Origin: Alteromonadaceae bacterium | Lineage (GTDB): Bacteria > Pseudomonadota > Gammaproteobacteria > Enterobacterales > Alteromonadaceae | Direction: 5' to 3' | Length of the DNA stretch: 44,488 nt | NCBI GenBank assembly: GCA_013373625.1 | Contig: JABXHM010000021.1 | Coordinates: forward strand, 1 to 44,488 | Shown here: positions 17,639 through 26,390 of the stretch, one piece after another | Numbering within the stretch: position 1 is the stretch's first letter | Layout: every line of letters starts with the position of its first letter | Program-made: the position numbers and the translations under genes | The notes under the pieces: model-generated | The model's database searches: none | The model's input: only the letters and a program-made list of their open reading frames with translations | Told to the model about the DNA's origin: nothing

Positions 17639-18196
17639 CAGGGCCTGCAACAAGCCGTAGATGAAGCATCATTTTTAGCCAATAACCAACTGGCAAGATT
17701 ACAACAGTTTCCGTTATTTTCAGAACTACGCACTGTATTTAGTTTAATTGACTATCAGTGGAGTCGCTGGGTACTGGGCTTTGGTCCTGAACGTCAGCAA
17801 AACCTACTGGAGCTGCTGCTTGGGAAAGTTACCGCCACACGCCTGATGTGGCTAATGCTATCAATTGTATTGCTTATTGCTTTATTACTGGCGCTGTATT
17901 TTATTCCACATTGGCGGCGACTGCGCCCACCAGCCAACCTTATGTGGTATCAACGGGCGGCGAACAAAGCAGAGCAACTGACCGGAGTGGCGCGCCATAA
18001 TCTGGGCCCGAAAGCCTATGCCGAAAAAGTCCAAAATAGCTTCGAACCACAAACAGCTGCGCTGTTTAAGGCGCTCACTGACGCTTTTATTGTTCAACAG
18101 TATGGCGGGCACCCCGTCTCAACGCATACCGACAACCTATTTAAAAAGCGGTGCAAGCAATTTATTAAACACGGTCGCGCCACTCCACACAACTAA
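17639..18196 (+). pseudogene. C-terminal remainder of the TgpA-like gene beyond the in-frame stop
   Basis: This stretch continues in exactly the frame of the upstream transglutaminase after the TAA at 17636. It begins with QGLQQAVDEASFL, goes on with the family's W-x-x-W-V-L-G-F motif, a transmembrane helix (17846-17910) followed by basic residues, and a DUF4129-like cytoplasmic tail ending in KRCKQFIKHG. If translation restarted at the ATG at 17846 it would give a 116-residue single-helix protein, but no ribosome binding site supports that. Read-through of the TAA (context ATC TAA CAG) would restore a protein of about 676 residues. It ends 7 bases before the convergent ABC-F gene. Confidence 0.8.
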
Positions 18197-18203
18197 ACCG
18201 CGA

Positions 18204-19778
18204 TTACCCTTTCATAGCAATGGCGCGCTGAACTCCGGCAGCGCGGACAAAATCGTCATCATGGCTGACCAGTACAAAACCGCCTCGATACATGTTTAAT
18301 GCCTTGGCCAGCGCATTTTTTGAGTCCAGATCAAGGTGGTTGTCAGGTTCATCGAGCAATAAAAAAGGCTGCGCTGATTGCTGACTCACCATTAACATTG
18401 CCAATTTCATTTTTTCGCCGCCACTGAGCACTTTCGCTGGGGTAAACACAGTATCCCGACGAAAACCAATACTGGCGAGCAGCGTTCTGGCGTCAGCTTC
18501 GTTAATACCTGCGCAAGCGTTGATAAGGTTTTCATACAACGATAACGTTTGTTGTATAACGCCAAAATGCTGATCGAGGTAATACGTGGCTGTGTTAAGA
18601 CGTAAACGCCCCGCTTTTAACGACATCAGCCCGTGAAATGTTTTTAACAGCGTCGATTTACCGCATCCATTCGCGCCACACAGATGAAGCTTTTCGTTGG
18701 CCCGAATATTTAAGTATAACCGCTCAGTAGTACCACATAATAGTTGCCCGGCTTCCACTGATATCACCTTACGAGCCGGGGAATGACTGGCGTTAAAAGT
18801 AAAGCTTTGTACAAAGTCCTCCGCCTGAGAATTTTTAAGCGCTGAATGTTGGTCAGCGAGCTTAACTTGTCTGCCATGTACGTTTTTATTGCGGTTTGCA
18901 CTGCGCGCCGTCGCCCTGTTCTTTTGTGCATCTAACAACACCGTGGACTGACTGCCGGACTTACGCAGCTTATTCCCCCTGGCAGCCCGTTGTTCGGCTT
19001 TTTCCTGCTCGCGTTGCGCTTGTGCTAAAAGCTTGTTCTGTTGTTTTTCAACACTCGCAATGCGCCGCTCAATGGCCTGCTGTTCAAGGTGTTTTTGCTC
19101 AGCAAAATCATCAAAATTTCCGCCGTACACCTGCAAGCCCAGGTTTGACAACTCCCAGATCTCATCCATTTCCCGCAGTAGTTGCCGGTCGTGACTAATT
19201 AGCAGTACATGCCCCTGAAACTCCTTGAGGGATTGCAACAACCACCGACGCGCGTGTTTATCCAGGTGATTGGAGGGCTCATCGAGAATCAGTAGCTCAT
19301 CGTTACAGTTAAACAACTGCCACAATTGCAAACGTGCCCGCTGACCACCACTTAAACTGGCACATCGTGTGTCGGGATCAGCCGGTAACCCCATATCGCG
19401 AAGCTGTTGGCTAAGCGTCACCGGCAGGTGCCAGTTATCGCCGACAATCTCAAACCATTTTTCATGACAATCACCGCTTTCAATACGCTCGATTGCGGTC
19501 AGTATCCTGGCACCCCCTAAAAACTCGGCAACGGTTTGAGATCCGCTTAACAATGTTTCGGATTGTTGCGCAAAATAACCGAGTCCGATGGGTGCACTGA
19601 CATTGCCACGGGTTGGTTTTTTGCGCTCTGCTAATATCGCGCCTAACACTGACTTGCCGGCGCCGTTTCGCCCAACCAGTCCAACCCGGCGTTGCGATAA
19701 GGTCAGCGACAGCGAGTCAAATAACCTGTGGCCGTCGCTAAATTCATAACTAATATTGTGTGCCTGTAATACCGGCAT
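18204..19778 (-). CDS. ABC-F family ATPase
   Basis: A 524-residue protein with two ATP-binding cassettes and no membrane domain. Cassette 1 has Walker A GRNGAGKS at 36-43, signature LSGGQ at 142-146 and Walker B ELLILDEP at 161-168. Cassette 2 has Walker A GANGCGKS, signature LSGGE at 451-455 and Walker B FLLLDEP at 472-478. Between them is a charged coiled-coil linker (about 225-310). ABC-F proteins act on the ribosome, either as translation factors or in target protection against antibiotics; which of these applies cannot be told. The ribosome binding site AGGAGG precedes the ATG at 19778 and is partly inside a hairpin. It converges with the transglutaminase operon. Confidence 0.9.
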   Translation of the reverse strand: MPVLQAHNISYEFSDGHRLFDSLSLTLSQRRVGLVGRNGAGKSVLGAILAERKKPTRGNVSAPIGLGYFAQQSETLLSGSQTVAEFLGGARILTAIERIESGDCHEKWFEIVGDNWHLPVTLSQQLRDMGLPADPDTRCASLSGGQRARLQLWQLFNCNDELLILDEPSNHLDKHARRWLLQSLKEFQGHVLLISHDRQLLREMDEIWELSNLGLQVYGGNFDDFAEQKHLEQQAIERRIASVEKQQNKLLAQAQREQEKAEQRAARGNKLRKSGSQSTVLLDAQKNRATARSANRNKNVHGRQVKLADQHSALKNSQAEDFVQSFTFNASHSPARKVISVEAGQLLCGTTERLYLNIRANEKLHLCGANGCGKSTLLKTFHGLMSLKAGRLRLNTATYYLDQHFGVIQQTLSLYENLINACAGINEADARTLLASIGFRRDTVFTPAKVLSGGEKMKLAMLMVSQQSAQPFLLLDEPDNHLDLDSKNALAKALNMYRGGFVLVSHDDDFVRAAGVQRAIAMKG

Positions 19779-20183
19779 ACTATGCCTCCTGTGAAACAGG
19801 ATCCACAGACGCAGCTTGCGTTACAAATAACGCTTGGGGGTTCAGAGAATAATAAAAAAATAAGTCAGAACGTGAGCTACGCCTACTAATCCTGTAAATC
19901 CAAAAATACTGTGCAAATGGATAACAGGTTTAGTTGTTCATGATGGCGCTGACTCCGTTGATTAGATGAGCAAATAATAACCAGTTATGCCCGACCAGGC
20001 AACCGGTACAAATTAAAAACAGAGCCGTAAAATGTTACGAAATATCTCGAAAATTGAAATTCCGTCTCCCCCGCACCAATGATTAACAACAAATATTTAT
20101 TGATATTCGATAATTTTTTATTGCAAAAAGGAAAATAAAGTCTACAGTAATTACTACTTCACTTACTCAAGGGAAAATCCATC
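19779..20183. other. intergenic region, ABC-F leader and DUF2975 promoter region
   Basis: The left part is the ABC-F 5' leader on the minus strand. It contains hairpin GCGTTA/TAACGC (19818-19833) and hairpin CCTGT/ACAGG (19788-19800) whose 3' arm includes the first AGG of the AGGAGG ribosome binding site. The right part (20090-20160) is AT-rich and carries the presumed DUF2975 promoter and operator. No gene is visible in between. Confidence 0.4.
20097..20113 (+). promoter_or_regulatory. imperfect palindrome upstream of DUF2975/XRE operon
   Basis: TTATTGATATTCGATAA is an imperfect 17-bp palindrome (TTAT..GA..TC..ATAA) about 70 bases before the DUF2975 start. DUF2975/YozG-type pairs are often autoregulated by their XRE protein, so it is a candidate operator. 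A weak promoter (TTGCAA, 16 bp, TACAGT) lies just downstream. Confidence 0.3.
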
Positions 20184-20849
20184 ATGACAAACATCGAGCT
20201 GAACACTGAGGGCGCCGGCGCTCAGTTACCCCCACCGAAATACACTATAGGGTTGAAAATATGCTTTGATCTTCTGTATTACCTTAGCGCTTTCTCGATG
20301 ATTGTTGGTATAGGGGTATTTCTCATTGTAGGCCTGAATATACCTACCGAGATCAGCGAGCGACATACTGATATTAATTATTTATTTAATGCCAAAATGC
20401 TATCCACAAGTGTGGCGGATACGTCAGTCAGCGAGGTGATGTTGGTTCATGGCATGGTAAAGCTCAATAACACCACTGGTTATGCGGCCTGGTTTATTGC
20501 CTACATTGACGTCTTCATTAATGGCATTTTCACGCTGTTGGGACTGTATAATTTACGAAAATTGTTTGCCAACCTTTCATCGCATCGCGCCTTTGAATCT
20601 TCCAGCGTATTGTATATTAAACGGCTGGGTATCATCGTATTGGGTTACAGTGTACTGACGCCCGTGATGACCTATCTTTGTGGCATGGCAATTCTAGCGG
20701 ACATTGGGACCTTTCACGAACAACTGCAACTGTTTCCCTATTTTTCATTTCCACTTGAAGGAGTATTAGTGGGGGCGGCATTAATCGTACTCGCCAGATT
20801 AATAAAGGATGCATCAATGATGAAGCAAGAACAGGAGCTCACCATATAG
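20184..20849 (+). CDS. DUF2975 domain-containing membrane protein
   Basis: A 221-residue protein with four predicted transmembrane segments, near residues 26-50, 98-122, 148-170 and 188-208. It matches the DUF2975 family by its layout and the FxxLRKLFANLSSHRAFE-like cytoplasmic loop. Function is unknown; the family is nearly always paired with a small XRE regulator, as here. AAGGGAAAATCCATC precedes the ATG. The next gene begins two bases after its stop. The pair resembles Bacillus yoaS-yozG. Confidence 0.8.
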   Translation: MTNIELNTEGAGAQLPPPKYTIGLKICFDLLYYLSAFSMIVGIGVFLIVGLNIPTEISERHTDINYLFNAKMLSTSVADTSVSEVMLVHGMVKLNNTTGYAAWFIAYIDVFINGIFTLLGLYNLRKLFANLSSHRAFESSSVLYIKRLGIIVLGYSVLTPVMTYLCGMAILADIGTFHEQLQLFPYFSFPLEGVLVGAALIVLARLIKDASMMKQEQELTI

Positions 20850-20851
20850 TT

Positions 20852-21064
20852 ATGTCTAAAACAATTAAAATAAACCTGGATATAATTATGCTGCAACGCA
20901 AAATGTCGTTAACTGAATTATCAGACAAAGTGGGCATTACCATGGCCAATTTATCCACGCTTAAAACCGGCAAGGCGAAGGCCATTCGGTTTTCGACGCT
21001 GCTCGCCCTGTGTGAAGCACTCGACTGTGAGCCCGGCGATATCATTCAACGCGAACAAGCGTAG
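20852..21064 (+). CDS. small XRE family regulator (YozG-like)
   Basis: A 70-residue helix-turn-helix protein, essentially only a DNA-binding domain. The helix-turn-helix is at about 20-45 (SLTELSDKVGITMANLSTLK) and the C terminus has the typical LCEALDCEPGDII. This is the small Cro/CI-like type paired with DUF2975 membrane proteins. It starts two bases after the DUF2975 stop and is probably translationally coupled. It likely represses its own operon, perhaps released through the membrane protein; the latter is inference. Confidence 0.9.
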   Translation: MSKTIKINLDIIMLQRKMSLTELSDKVGITMANLSTLKTGKAKAIRFSTLLALCEALDCEPGDIIQREQA

Positions 21065-21221
21065 CAGTATCAATATGTTTACCCGCTGTATTGTTTACCC
21101 GATATAGCTGCCGTTTATCTGTGTTGATTTGACTTTATTGGTTAACTTTCGTTTACTCGGGTTTCGGACAGGCCTGCTCCAGGCCCCCACCCTAACGATA
21201 AAAACGACAACAAGGATAACC

Positions 21222-24200
21222 ATGATTAACCGCTCTTTACTGAGTCTGGGCTTGCTATTTGTAACCTTACACAGCGTTGCCAAGCCGGGCTATTTCCGCG
21301 ATCCGGATTTACATGATAATACTGTAGTCTTTACCGCCGAAGGTGACTTATGGCTACATCAGATAGACGCCAATCAAACCCGCCGGTTAACCACCAATAC
21401 CGCGTTTGAGAAACAGGCAGCTATTTCACAAGATGGCTCACAGATAGCATTTACGGCAAACTACGAAGGTACTACCGAGATTTATGTAATTCCTATCGAC
21501 GGTGGCGTAGCCAAGCGCGTAACCTTTGAAAATAGCTATGTATTTTTGCAGGAATGGACCGCTGAAGGCCACATTCTTTACAGTGCCAATAATCGTGTTG
21601 GTCCAACGGGCAACTGGACACTTAAAACGGTTGACCCTGAGACCCTGAATACCACCACTGTTCCGCTTGCCGATGCGGTAGAAGGTAACATTGACGCCGC
21701 TACAGGAACGCTTTATTTCACACAGTTTGGTTTGCAGGTTACTCGTGATAATGCGCGTTATTATCGAGGTGGTGCACAAGGTGAGTTATGGCGTTTTAAC
21801 CCGGCACAAGACAACGAGGCAACCCCGCTTACCAAAGCCCATGACGCCTCTGCCAGTGAGCCAATGTATTACAAGGATAAGCTGTATTTTATCAGTAACA
21901 AAGACGGCAATGACAATTTATGGGTGATGTCGGCAAATGGTAAAAACCTCAAGGCCATCACCAAGTTTCAGGATTATCCGGTGCGCCGTGCAAAGCTGGA
22001 TAATGGCCGTATTATCTTTCAGCATGGCGCTGATTTAAAAATTTACGACAGTGCCACCGATACAATAAAAACCCTCAACATAACCCTGTCAGGCGATTTC
22101 CCCCACTTACGTGATAAATGGCTCACGAAGCCAACCAAGTATCTGACATCTGTAGATTTTAATGGTAACAAGAAACAGGTTGTCATTACCGCCCGGGGGC
22201 AATTGGCTGTAGTAAGTACTGATGGCCACCGCTTAATAGAAATAGATACCCCCGCGGCGTCGCGCTCGCGCAAAGCTATTTTAAGCCACGACGGCAAATG
22301 GGTGTATGCCATTAATGATGCCAGTGGCGAAATGGAAATCTGGCAATTTGCTGCCGACGGTTCGCCTGAGCACAAGCAACTTACCCAAAACGGCACGATT
22401 AGCCGATGGCAATTAGTCCTGTCGCCAGACGGCAAAAAAATAGCCTATGATGATTTTAACGGCGACTTATGGTTGTTAGATATCGAGTCGGGTGAGAGTG
22501 AAAAGCTGTATTCCGGCCAGAATGAAATGAACCCTTACGCCGATATAGTGTGGAGTCAGGACAGTAATTTATTGGCTATCACCACATCTAAAATGGGCGA
22601 TGAACGCCAGCGTATTTACCTCCATGATATTACTGAAAATACAGGTCAGGTGCTTACCAGCGACAAATATAACTCTTATTCGCCAGCATTTAGCGCCAAT
22701 CAACACTGGCTGTATTTTTTGTCAGATCGGGAATTCTCACCGAGCACTACCTCGCCCTGGGGTGATCGAAATATGGGCACCAGTTTTGACCGCCGCACCC
22801 AAATATTTGCCTATGCGTTAAGTGCCGATGCAGCGTTCCCCTTTATGCAGCCAAATGAACTCACTCAATCAACGCAGGACGATAACAAAAACACCAGTGA
22901 AGAAAGCGCTGACGACGACAGCGAAAAGGAAAGTGGCGCTAATAAAGACAGCCAGAAAGATGATTCAGCCGATACTGAAGAGACGTTGTTCACTGTCGAT
23001 TGGCAAGGATTAACAGAGCGGTTGTGGCAGGTACCAGTCAAGGCTGGTAACTATCGCGATTTAAACGTTAACGAGTCCTTTTTGTATGTCATTGATCGCG
23101 TCAGTGAGCCCGGCAGTAAGCCGGTGCTAACCTCCATATCTCAAAGCCCCAAGCCAAAAACACAAACCTTTGTAAGCGGTATTGCCGGTTATAAACTCAG
23201 TGTTGATGGCAAACAAATGCTGGTTTTAAAACAGAGTAGCAATAATGATCAAATTTATGTTGTGCCCGCGCAAAGTAAATTTCCGGCTGACACCAGCAAA
23301 TTTACCGCCAGAGTCAATGACTGGAAACTACTGATTTCGCCTCAACAGGAATGGCAACAGTTGTTTAACGATGCCTGGCTAATGCACCGCGATTATTTTT
23401 ACGATAAGAATATGCGTGGCGTTGACTGGCAGGCGATCAAGCAAAAATATCAACCTTTGCTTGCACGCATTACAGATCGTGATGAGCTTAATGATCTGCT
23501 AGGCCTGATGACTGGCGAATTAAACGTGTTGCATTCACAGGTATACGGCGGTGATTTCCCCAGTGACAGCGACCGGCCCACCCCATCCAGTCTCGGCGCC
23601 AACCTGGTCCAAACGGCTGAAGGCGTGCAAATAGCCAGTATTTATCAGTTTGATCGTGAAGTGCCATCAAAAGCGTCACCTCTGTTAAAACCGGGTACTG
23701 ATGCACAGCAAGGTGATATCATTATCAGTATCAATGAACAACCTGTCGACACGCTGGCAGCATTAAACAATGGCCTGCTTAATCAAGCGGACAAACAGGT
23801 AATATTGGGCCTGAAACGCGGTGATGAGACACTCAAGACGGTGGTTTACCCTGTCAGCACTCGCACCGATGCGCGTTTGCGGTATCAGGACTGGACCACC
23901 CGTAACCGTCAAAAGGTACAGCAAGCCAGTCAGAATATCGGCTACTTACACTTATACGCGATGGGCGCCAATGATGTTGCTGATTTCGCCAGAGAGTTTT
24001 ACGCAGCCTATCAAAATGATGGATTGATCATTGATGTACGTCGAAATCGCGGAGGTAACGTAGACAGCTGGTTATTGGAAAAACTGTTGCGCAAAGTATG
24101 GATGTTCTGGACCATAGATAATGGGTTACCCAGCACGAATATGCAGCAAACTTTCCGTGGTCACCTGGTGGTATTGGCTGACCAGCAAACCTACTCTGAT

Positions 24201-24557
24201 GGTGAAACCTTTACCGCAGGTGTTAAGGCGCTGGAGCTTGGTCCGGTTATTGGTAAGCAAACCGCTGGAGCTGGTATATGGCTGCGCGGACGCAACCGCC
24301 TGGCCGATAACGGCATGGCGCGGGTTGCGGAGTTGCCGGTATTCGCAACCGATGGACGCTGGATTACCGAAGGGTTGGGTATCAAACCGGATATCGAGGT
24401 GGATAACTTACCCCATGCCACGTTTAACGGCGAAGATGCTCAGCTTGACGCTGCTATCGACTACTTACAGAAACGCATTAAACAGCGTCCGGTTAAGCCA
24501 CTTAAACCTAAGCCCTACCCTGCGGTTGACGAACCTGCAGACGATATTACCCGTTAA
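21222..24557 (+). CDS. tricorn-like S41 family protease, secreted
   Basis: A 1111-residue homologue of the archaeal tricorn protease. A signal peptide (about 1-20) ends before KPGYFRDPDL, so it acts in the periplasm. Two beta-propeller domains follow (about 25-650), containing a WD40/PD40-like repeat pattern such as SPDGKKIAYDDFNGDLWLL. The second contains an acidic low-complexity insert (about 550-588). Then come the helical C1 domain, a PDZ domain (about 785-865) and the S41 core. Catalytic residues by comparison with tricorn are His771 in NVLHSQVYGGD and Ser992 in YSDGETF, with GKQTAGAGIW after. AAGGATAACC precedes the ATG at 21222, which I prefer to an upstream in-frame start at 21129. 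It ends at a strong terminator. Confidence 0.9.
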   Translation: MINRSLLSLGLLFVTLHSVAKPGYFRDPDLHDNTVVFTAEGDLWLHQIDANQTRRLTTNTAFEKQAAISQDGSQIAFTANYEGTTEIYVIPIDGGVAKRVTFENSYVFLQEWTAEGHILYSANNRVGPTGNWTLKTVDPETLNTTTVPLADAVEGNIDAATGTLYFTQFGLQVTRDNARYYRGGAQGELWRFNPAQDNEATPLTKAHDASASEPMYYKDKLYFISNKDGNDNLWVMSANGKNLKAITKFQDYPVRRAKLDNGRIIFQHGADLKIYDSATDTIKTLNITLSGDFPHLRDKWLTKPTKYLTSVDFNGNKKQVVITARGQLAVVSTDGHRLIEIDTPAASRSRKAILSHDGKWVYAINDASGEMEIWQFAADGSPEHKQLTQNGTISRWQLVLSPDGKKIAYDDFNGDLWLLDIESGESEKLYSGQNEMNPYADIVWSQDSNLLAITTSKMGDERQRIYLHDITENTGQVLTSDKYNSYSPAFSANQHWLYFLSDREFSPSTTSPWGDRNMGTSFDRRTQIFAYALSADAAFPFMQPNELTQSTQDDNKNTSEESADDDSEKESGANKDSQKDDSADTEETLFTVDWQGLTERLWQVPVKAGNYRDLNVNESFLYVIDRVSEPGSKPVLTSISQSPKPKTQTFVSGIAGYKLSVDGKQMLVLKQSSNNDQIYVVPAQSKFPADTSKFTARVNDWKLLISPQQEWQQLFNDAWLMHRDYFYDKNMRGVDWQAIKQKYQPLLARITDRDELNDLLGLMTGELNVLHSQVYGGDFPSDSDRPTPSSLGANLVQTAEGVQIASIYQFDREVPSKASPLLKPGTDAQQGDIIISINEQPVDTLAALNNGLLNQADKQVILGLKRGDETLKTVVYPVSTRTDARLRYQDWTTRNRQKVQQASQNIGYLHLYAMGANDVADFAREFYAAYQNDGLIIDVRRNRGGNVDSWLLEKLLRKVWMFWTIDNGLPSTNMQQTFRGHLVVLADQQTYSDGETFTAGVKALELGPVIGKQTAGAGIWLRGRNRLADNGMARVAELPVFATDGRWITEGLGIKPDIEVDNLPHATFNGEDAQLDAAIDYLQKRIKQRPVKPLKPKPYPAVDEPADDITR

Positions 24558-24582
24558 TTTAACGGCAAAAAGTACGACAGCA

Positions 24583-24609
24583 GAAACCGGCTTTGGCCGG
24601 TTTCTTTTT
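24583..24609 (+). terminator. rho-independent terminator of the tricorn-like gene
   Basis: Stem GAAACCGGC (24583-24591) / GCCGGTTTC (24596-24604) with loop TTTG is followed by a T-run to 24609. It lies 26 bases after the stop codon. Confidence 0.9.
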
Positions 24610-24682
24610 GTCTGAACTACAGATAGCCGTGCTATGTTAAGCGTCTGTCTTAGCAATGAGTTACCCTACTCTAATCTGACTC

Positions 24683-24913
24683 TTGCGATTCGCGTTTATT
24701 ATGGTGGGGATAAGCCTGCCCGTCACTGCGCAGCAACTACTGGCACGCCATATCTGCATAGCTTGGGGCATGTTTCCCACACGAAGCACCCACGCCATTG
24801 TGCATGTACCCGGGGTAAAAGCAGGCCATGTCACAGGCCAACCCCACACAATTAAAGCGCTGCCGGTTGACACAGTAAAGGCACTGCACACAACAGCAAA
24901 CCCAGGCAACTAA
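24683..24913 (+). pseudogene. N-terminal remnant of a P1 family (DmpA-type) aminopeptidase
   Basis: One frame here resembles the start of P1/DmpA-family peptidases: a signal-peptide-like stretch ending in VTAQ, then ARHICIAWGMFPTRSTHAI, then HVPGVKAGHVTG. The family normally reads R-A-R-D-x-G-I-x-x-G, N-A-I-T-D-V-P-G-V-x-V-G-H-x-T. After HVTG the similarity is lost and the frame stops at 24911-24913. No start codon with a ribosome binding site is seen (the frame begins at TTG). I take it as the relic of a deleted gene. The match rests on a short motif and may be coincidence. Confidence 0.4.
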
Positions 24914-24945
24914 CCGTCAGGGCGAAAGGATACCGGTCATAACGT

Positions 24946-26367
24946 TCAGGCTGCCGTAGGGATGGCTATCACACCGGCTACAACCCAATGCAGCCTGAGC
25001 TCGGCAGCAAGCATATCAATCTGCGCCTCAATCGCTTTTAGCTTGGCCTTGAGAACGCCTGACTCGCGCGCATTTAATTTAAACATATCACTGTCGCCTG
25101 CATCAAAACGGGTGCGTTCAAGACTGGATAACTGTACCGCTAAGCGGGCATTTTTTTGTTGTAATGACAACACTTCGCTCGCCTGCTGCCAATAGGCGTG
25201 CGCCTGCTCAAACTGTTGGGTGAGTTGGTCTCTGGCAAGCTCATACTCATAACCTAACACCTTGAGCTTTGAAGCGACTTTACCCTGTTCTGCTTTCGCT
25301 TTGCGGTTACCCAGCGTGTAGGAAAAGGTTAAGCCAATTTTACCTTCGGTTTCGGCCAGTGACTGAGGCCCACTGCCAATATCTCTGGCGACCAGTGCTT
25401 TTAAATCGAGCTTGGGTAACAACTGATTTTTTGCCAGTCGGTTTTCGTTTGCCATGATATTTTGCTCGGTGCGGATAACAGCCAGCGCCGGATGATAATT
25501 AATGGCATGGCGTAACTGCGCGACAGTAGAAGATTCGACGGTAAAGGGCCAGTCGATACTATTGGGAAGCACGGCGCTATGATTAATCACCAGTGATTGC
25601 CCTTGTTCGTTGCGCCAAAAATAGGCCAGAGCCTGCGCTGAAGCTCGCTGGGTTTGCTCAAGTTGCGCCAATGCCAGTTGCTGCTCCATAACGCTGGCTT
25701 CAAACTCGGTGAGGGTGACTTCGGCCAAATCACCACGTTCCAGGCGCGTCGTTAGCCCTACCCGTCGCTGTTTTAGTGTATCGAGTAACGAGGCAACCGC
25801 TGACACTTTAAGACTGGCCTCGTACCACTTTAGATAGTGATTCAGACCCTTATACAAAAAGTCATTCATTTTAAGCGCATATTCAGCCTGAAATTGCTGA
25901 ATTGATAAGCGTGCATTAGTAACGCCGGTTCTGCGGCTGTCGATAGCGCGGTTTTGCAGTAAAGACAGCGCCACCCCTACACTCGCTTCACCACCAGAGA
26001 GCGTGTTGTACTGCTGCTCGTAAACCGGAAAATCTCCAGCTGCTACCCGGTACTCAGTGATCAGCCGGGCGTTCATTTCACCCAATGGCTGCACATAGCG
26101 CTGCGCTGCCGCTGAGCCATCATAATAACCGCTTACCCGACTGCTAATGTCTTGTTCTATGCGCGGATCAAAAGCACTCTGCGCGCCCTCAAGCCCCAGG
26201 TCCAGCTGGGTGCTTTTCTCGTTAAGCACATTGACATACGGATGATAGCGCTGCATGTTTTTAAGGAGTGCAGGTACTGTTGGTAACGCCTCTTCAGCGC
26301 GCAACGGCGCGGCAATAACCAAAAACGACAGTAGTGTCAGCAACGCCGTAGCACGATGAACTTTCAT
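24946..26367 (-). CDS. TolC family outer membrane protein
   Basis: The outer-membrane channel of a tripartite exporter, 473 residues from the ATG at 26367. A signal peptide (residues 1-24, cleavage after PLRA) precedes a long alpha-helical, Gln/Ala/Leu-rich body with two half-repeats. An example is the SVGVALSLLQNRAID block near 145, mirrored by IGLTFSYTLGNRKAKAEQGK near 370, typical of OEP repeats. An upstream ATG (26397) would overlap the adaptor gene; the 26367 start has GGAG 12 bases upstream and begins with the signal sequence. It is the last gene of the ABC/HlyD/TolC operon. Confidence 0.88.
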   Translation of the reverse strand: MKVHRATALLTLLSFLVIAAPLRAEEALPTVPALLKNMQRYHPYVNVLNEKSTQLDLGLEGAQSAFDPRIEQDISSRVSGYYDGSAAAQRYVQPLGEMNARLITEYRVAAGDFPVYEQQYNTLSGGEASVGVALSLLQNRAIDSRRTGVTNARLSIQQFQAEYALKMNDFLYKGLNHYLKWYEASLKVSAVASLLDTLKQRRVGLTTRLERGDLAEVTLTEFEASVMEQQLALAQLEQTQRASAQALAYFWRNEQGQSLVINHSAVLPNSIDWPFTVESSTVAQLRHAINYHPALAVIRTEQNIMANENRLAKNQLLPKLDLKALVARDIGSGPQSLAETEGKIGLTFSYTLGNRKAKAEQGKVASKLKVLGYEYELARDQLTQQFEQAHAYWQQASEVLSLQQKNARLAVQLSSLERTRFDAGDSDMFKLNARESGVLKAKLKAIEAQIDMLAAELRLHWVVAGVIAIPTAA

Positions 26368-26390
26368 GAATGCATTTTTCTCCGTGATAA

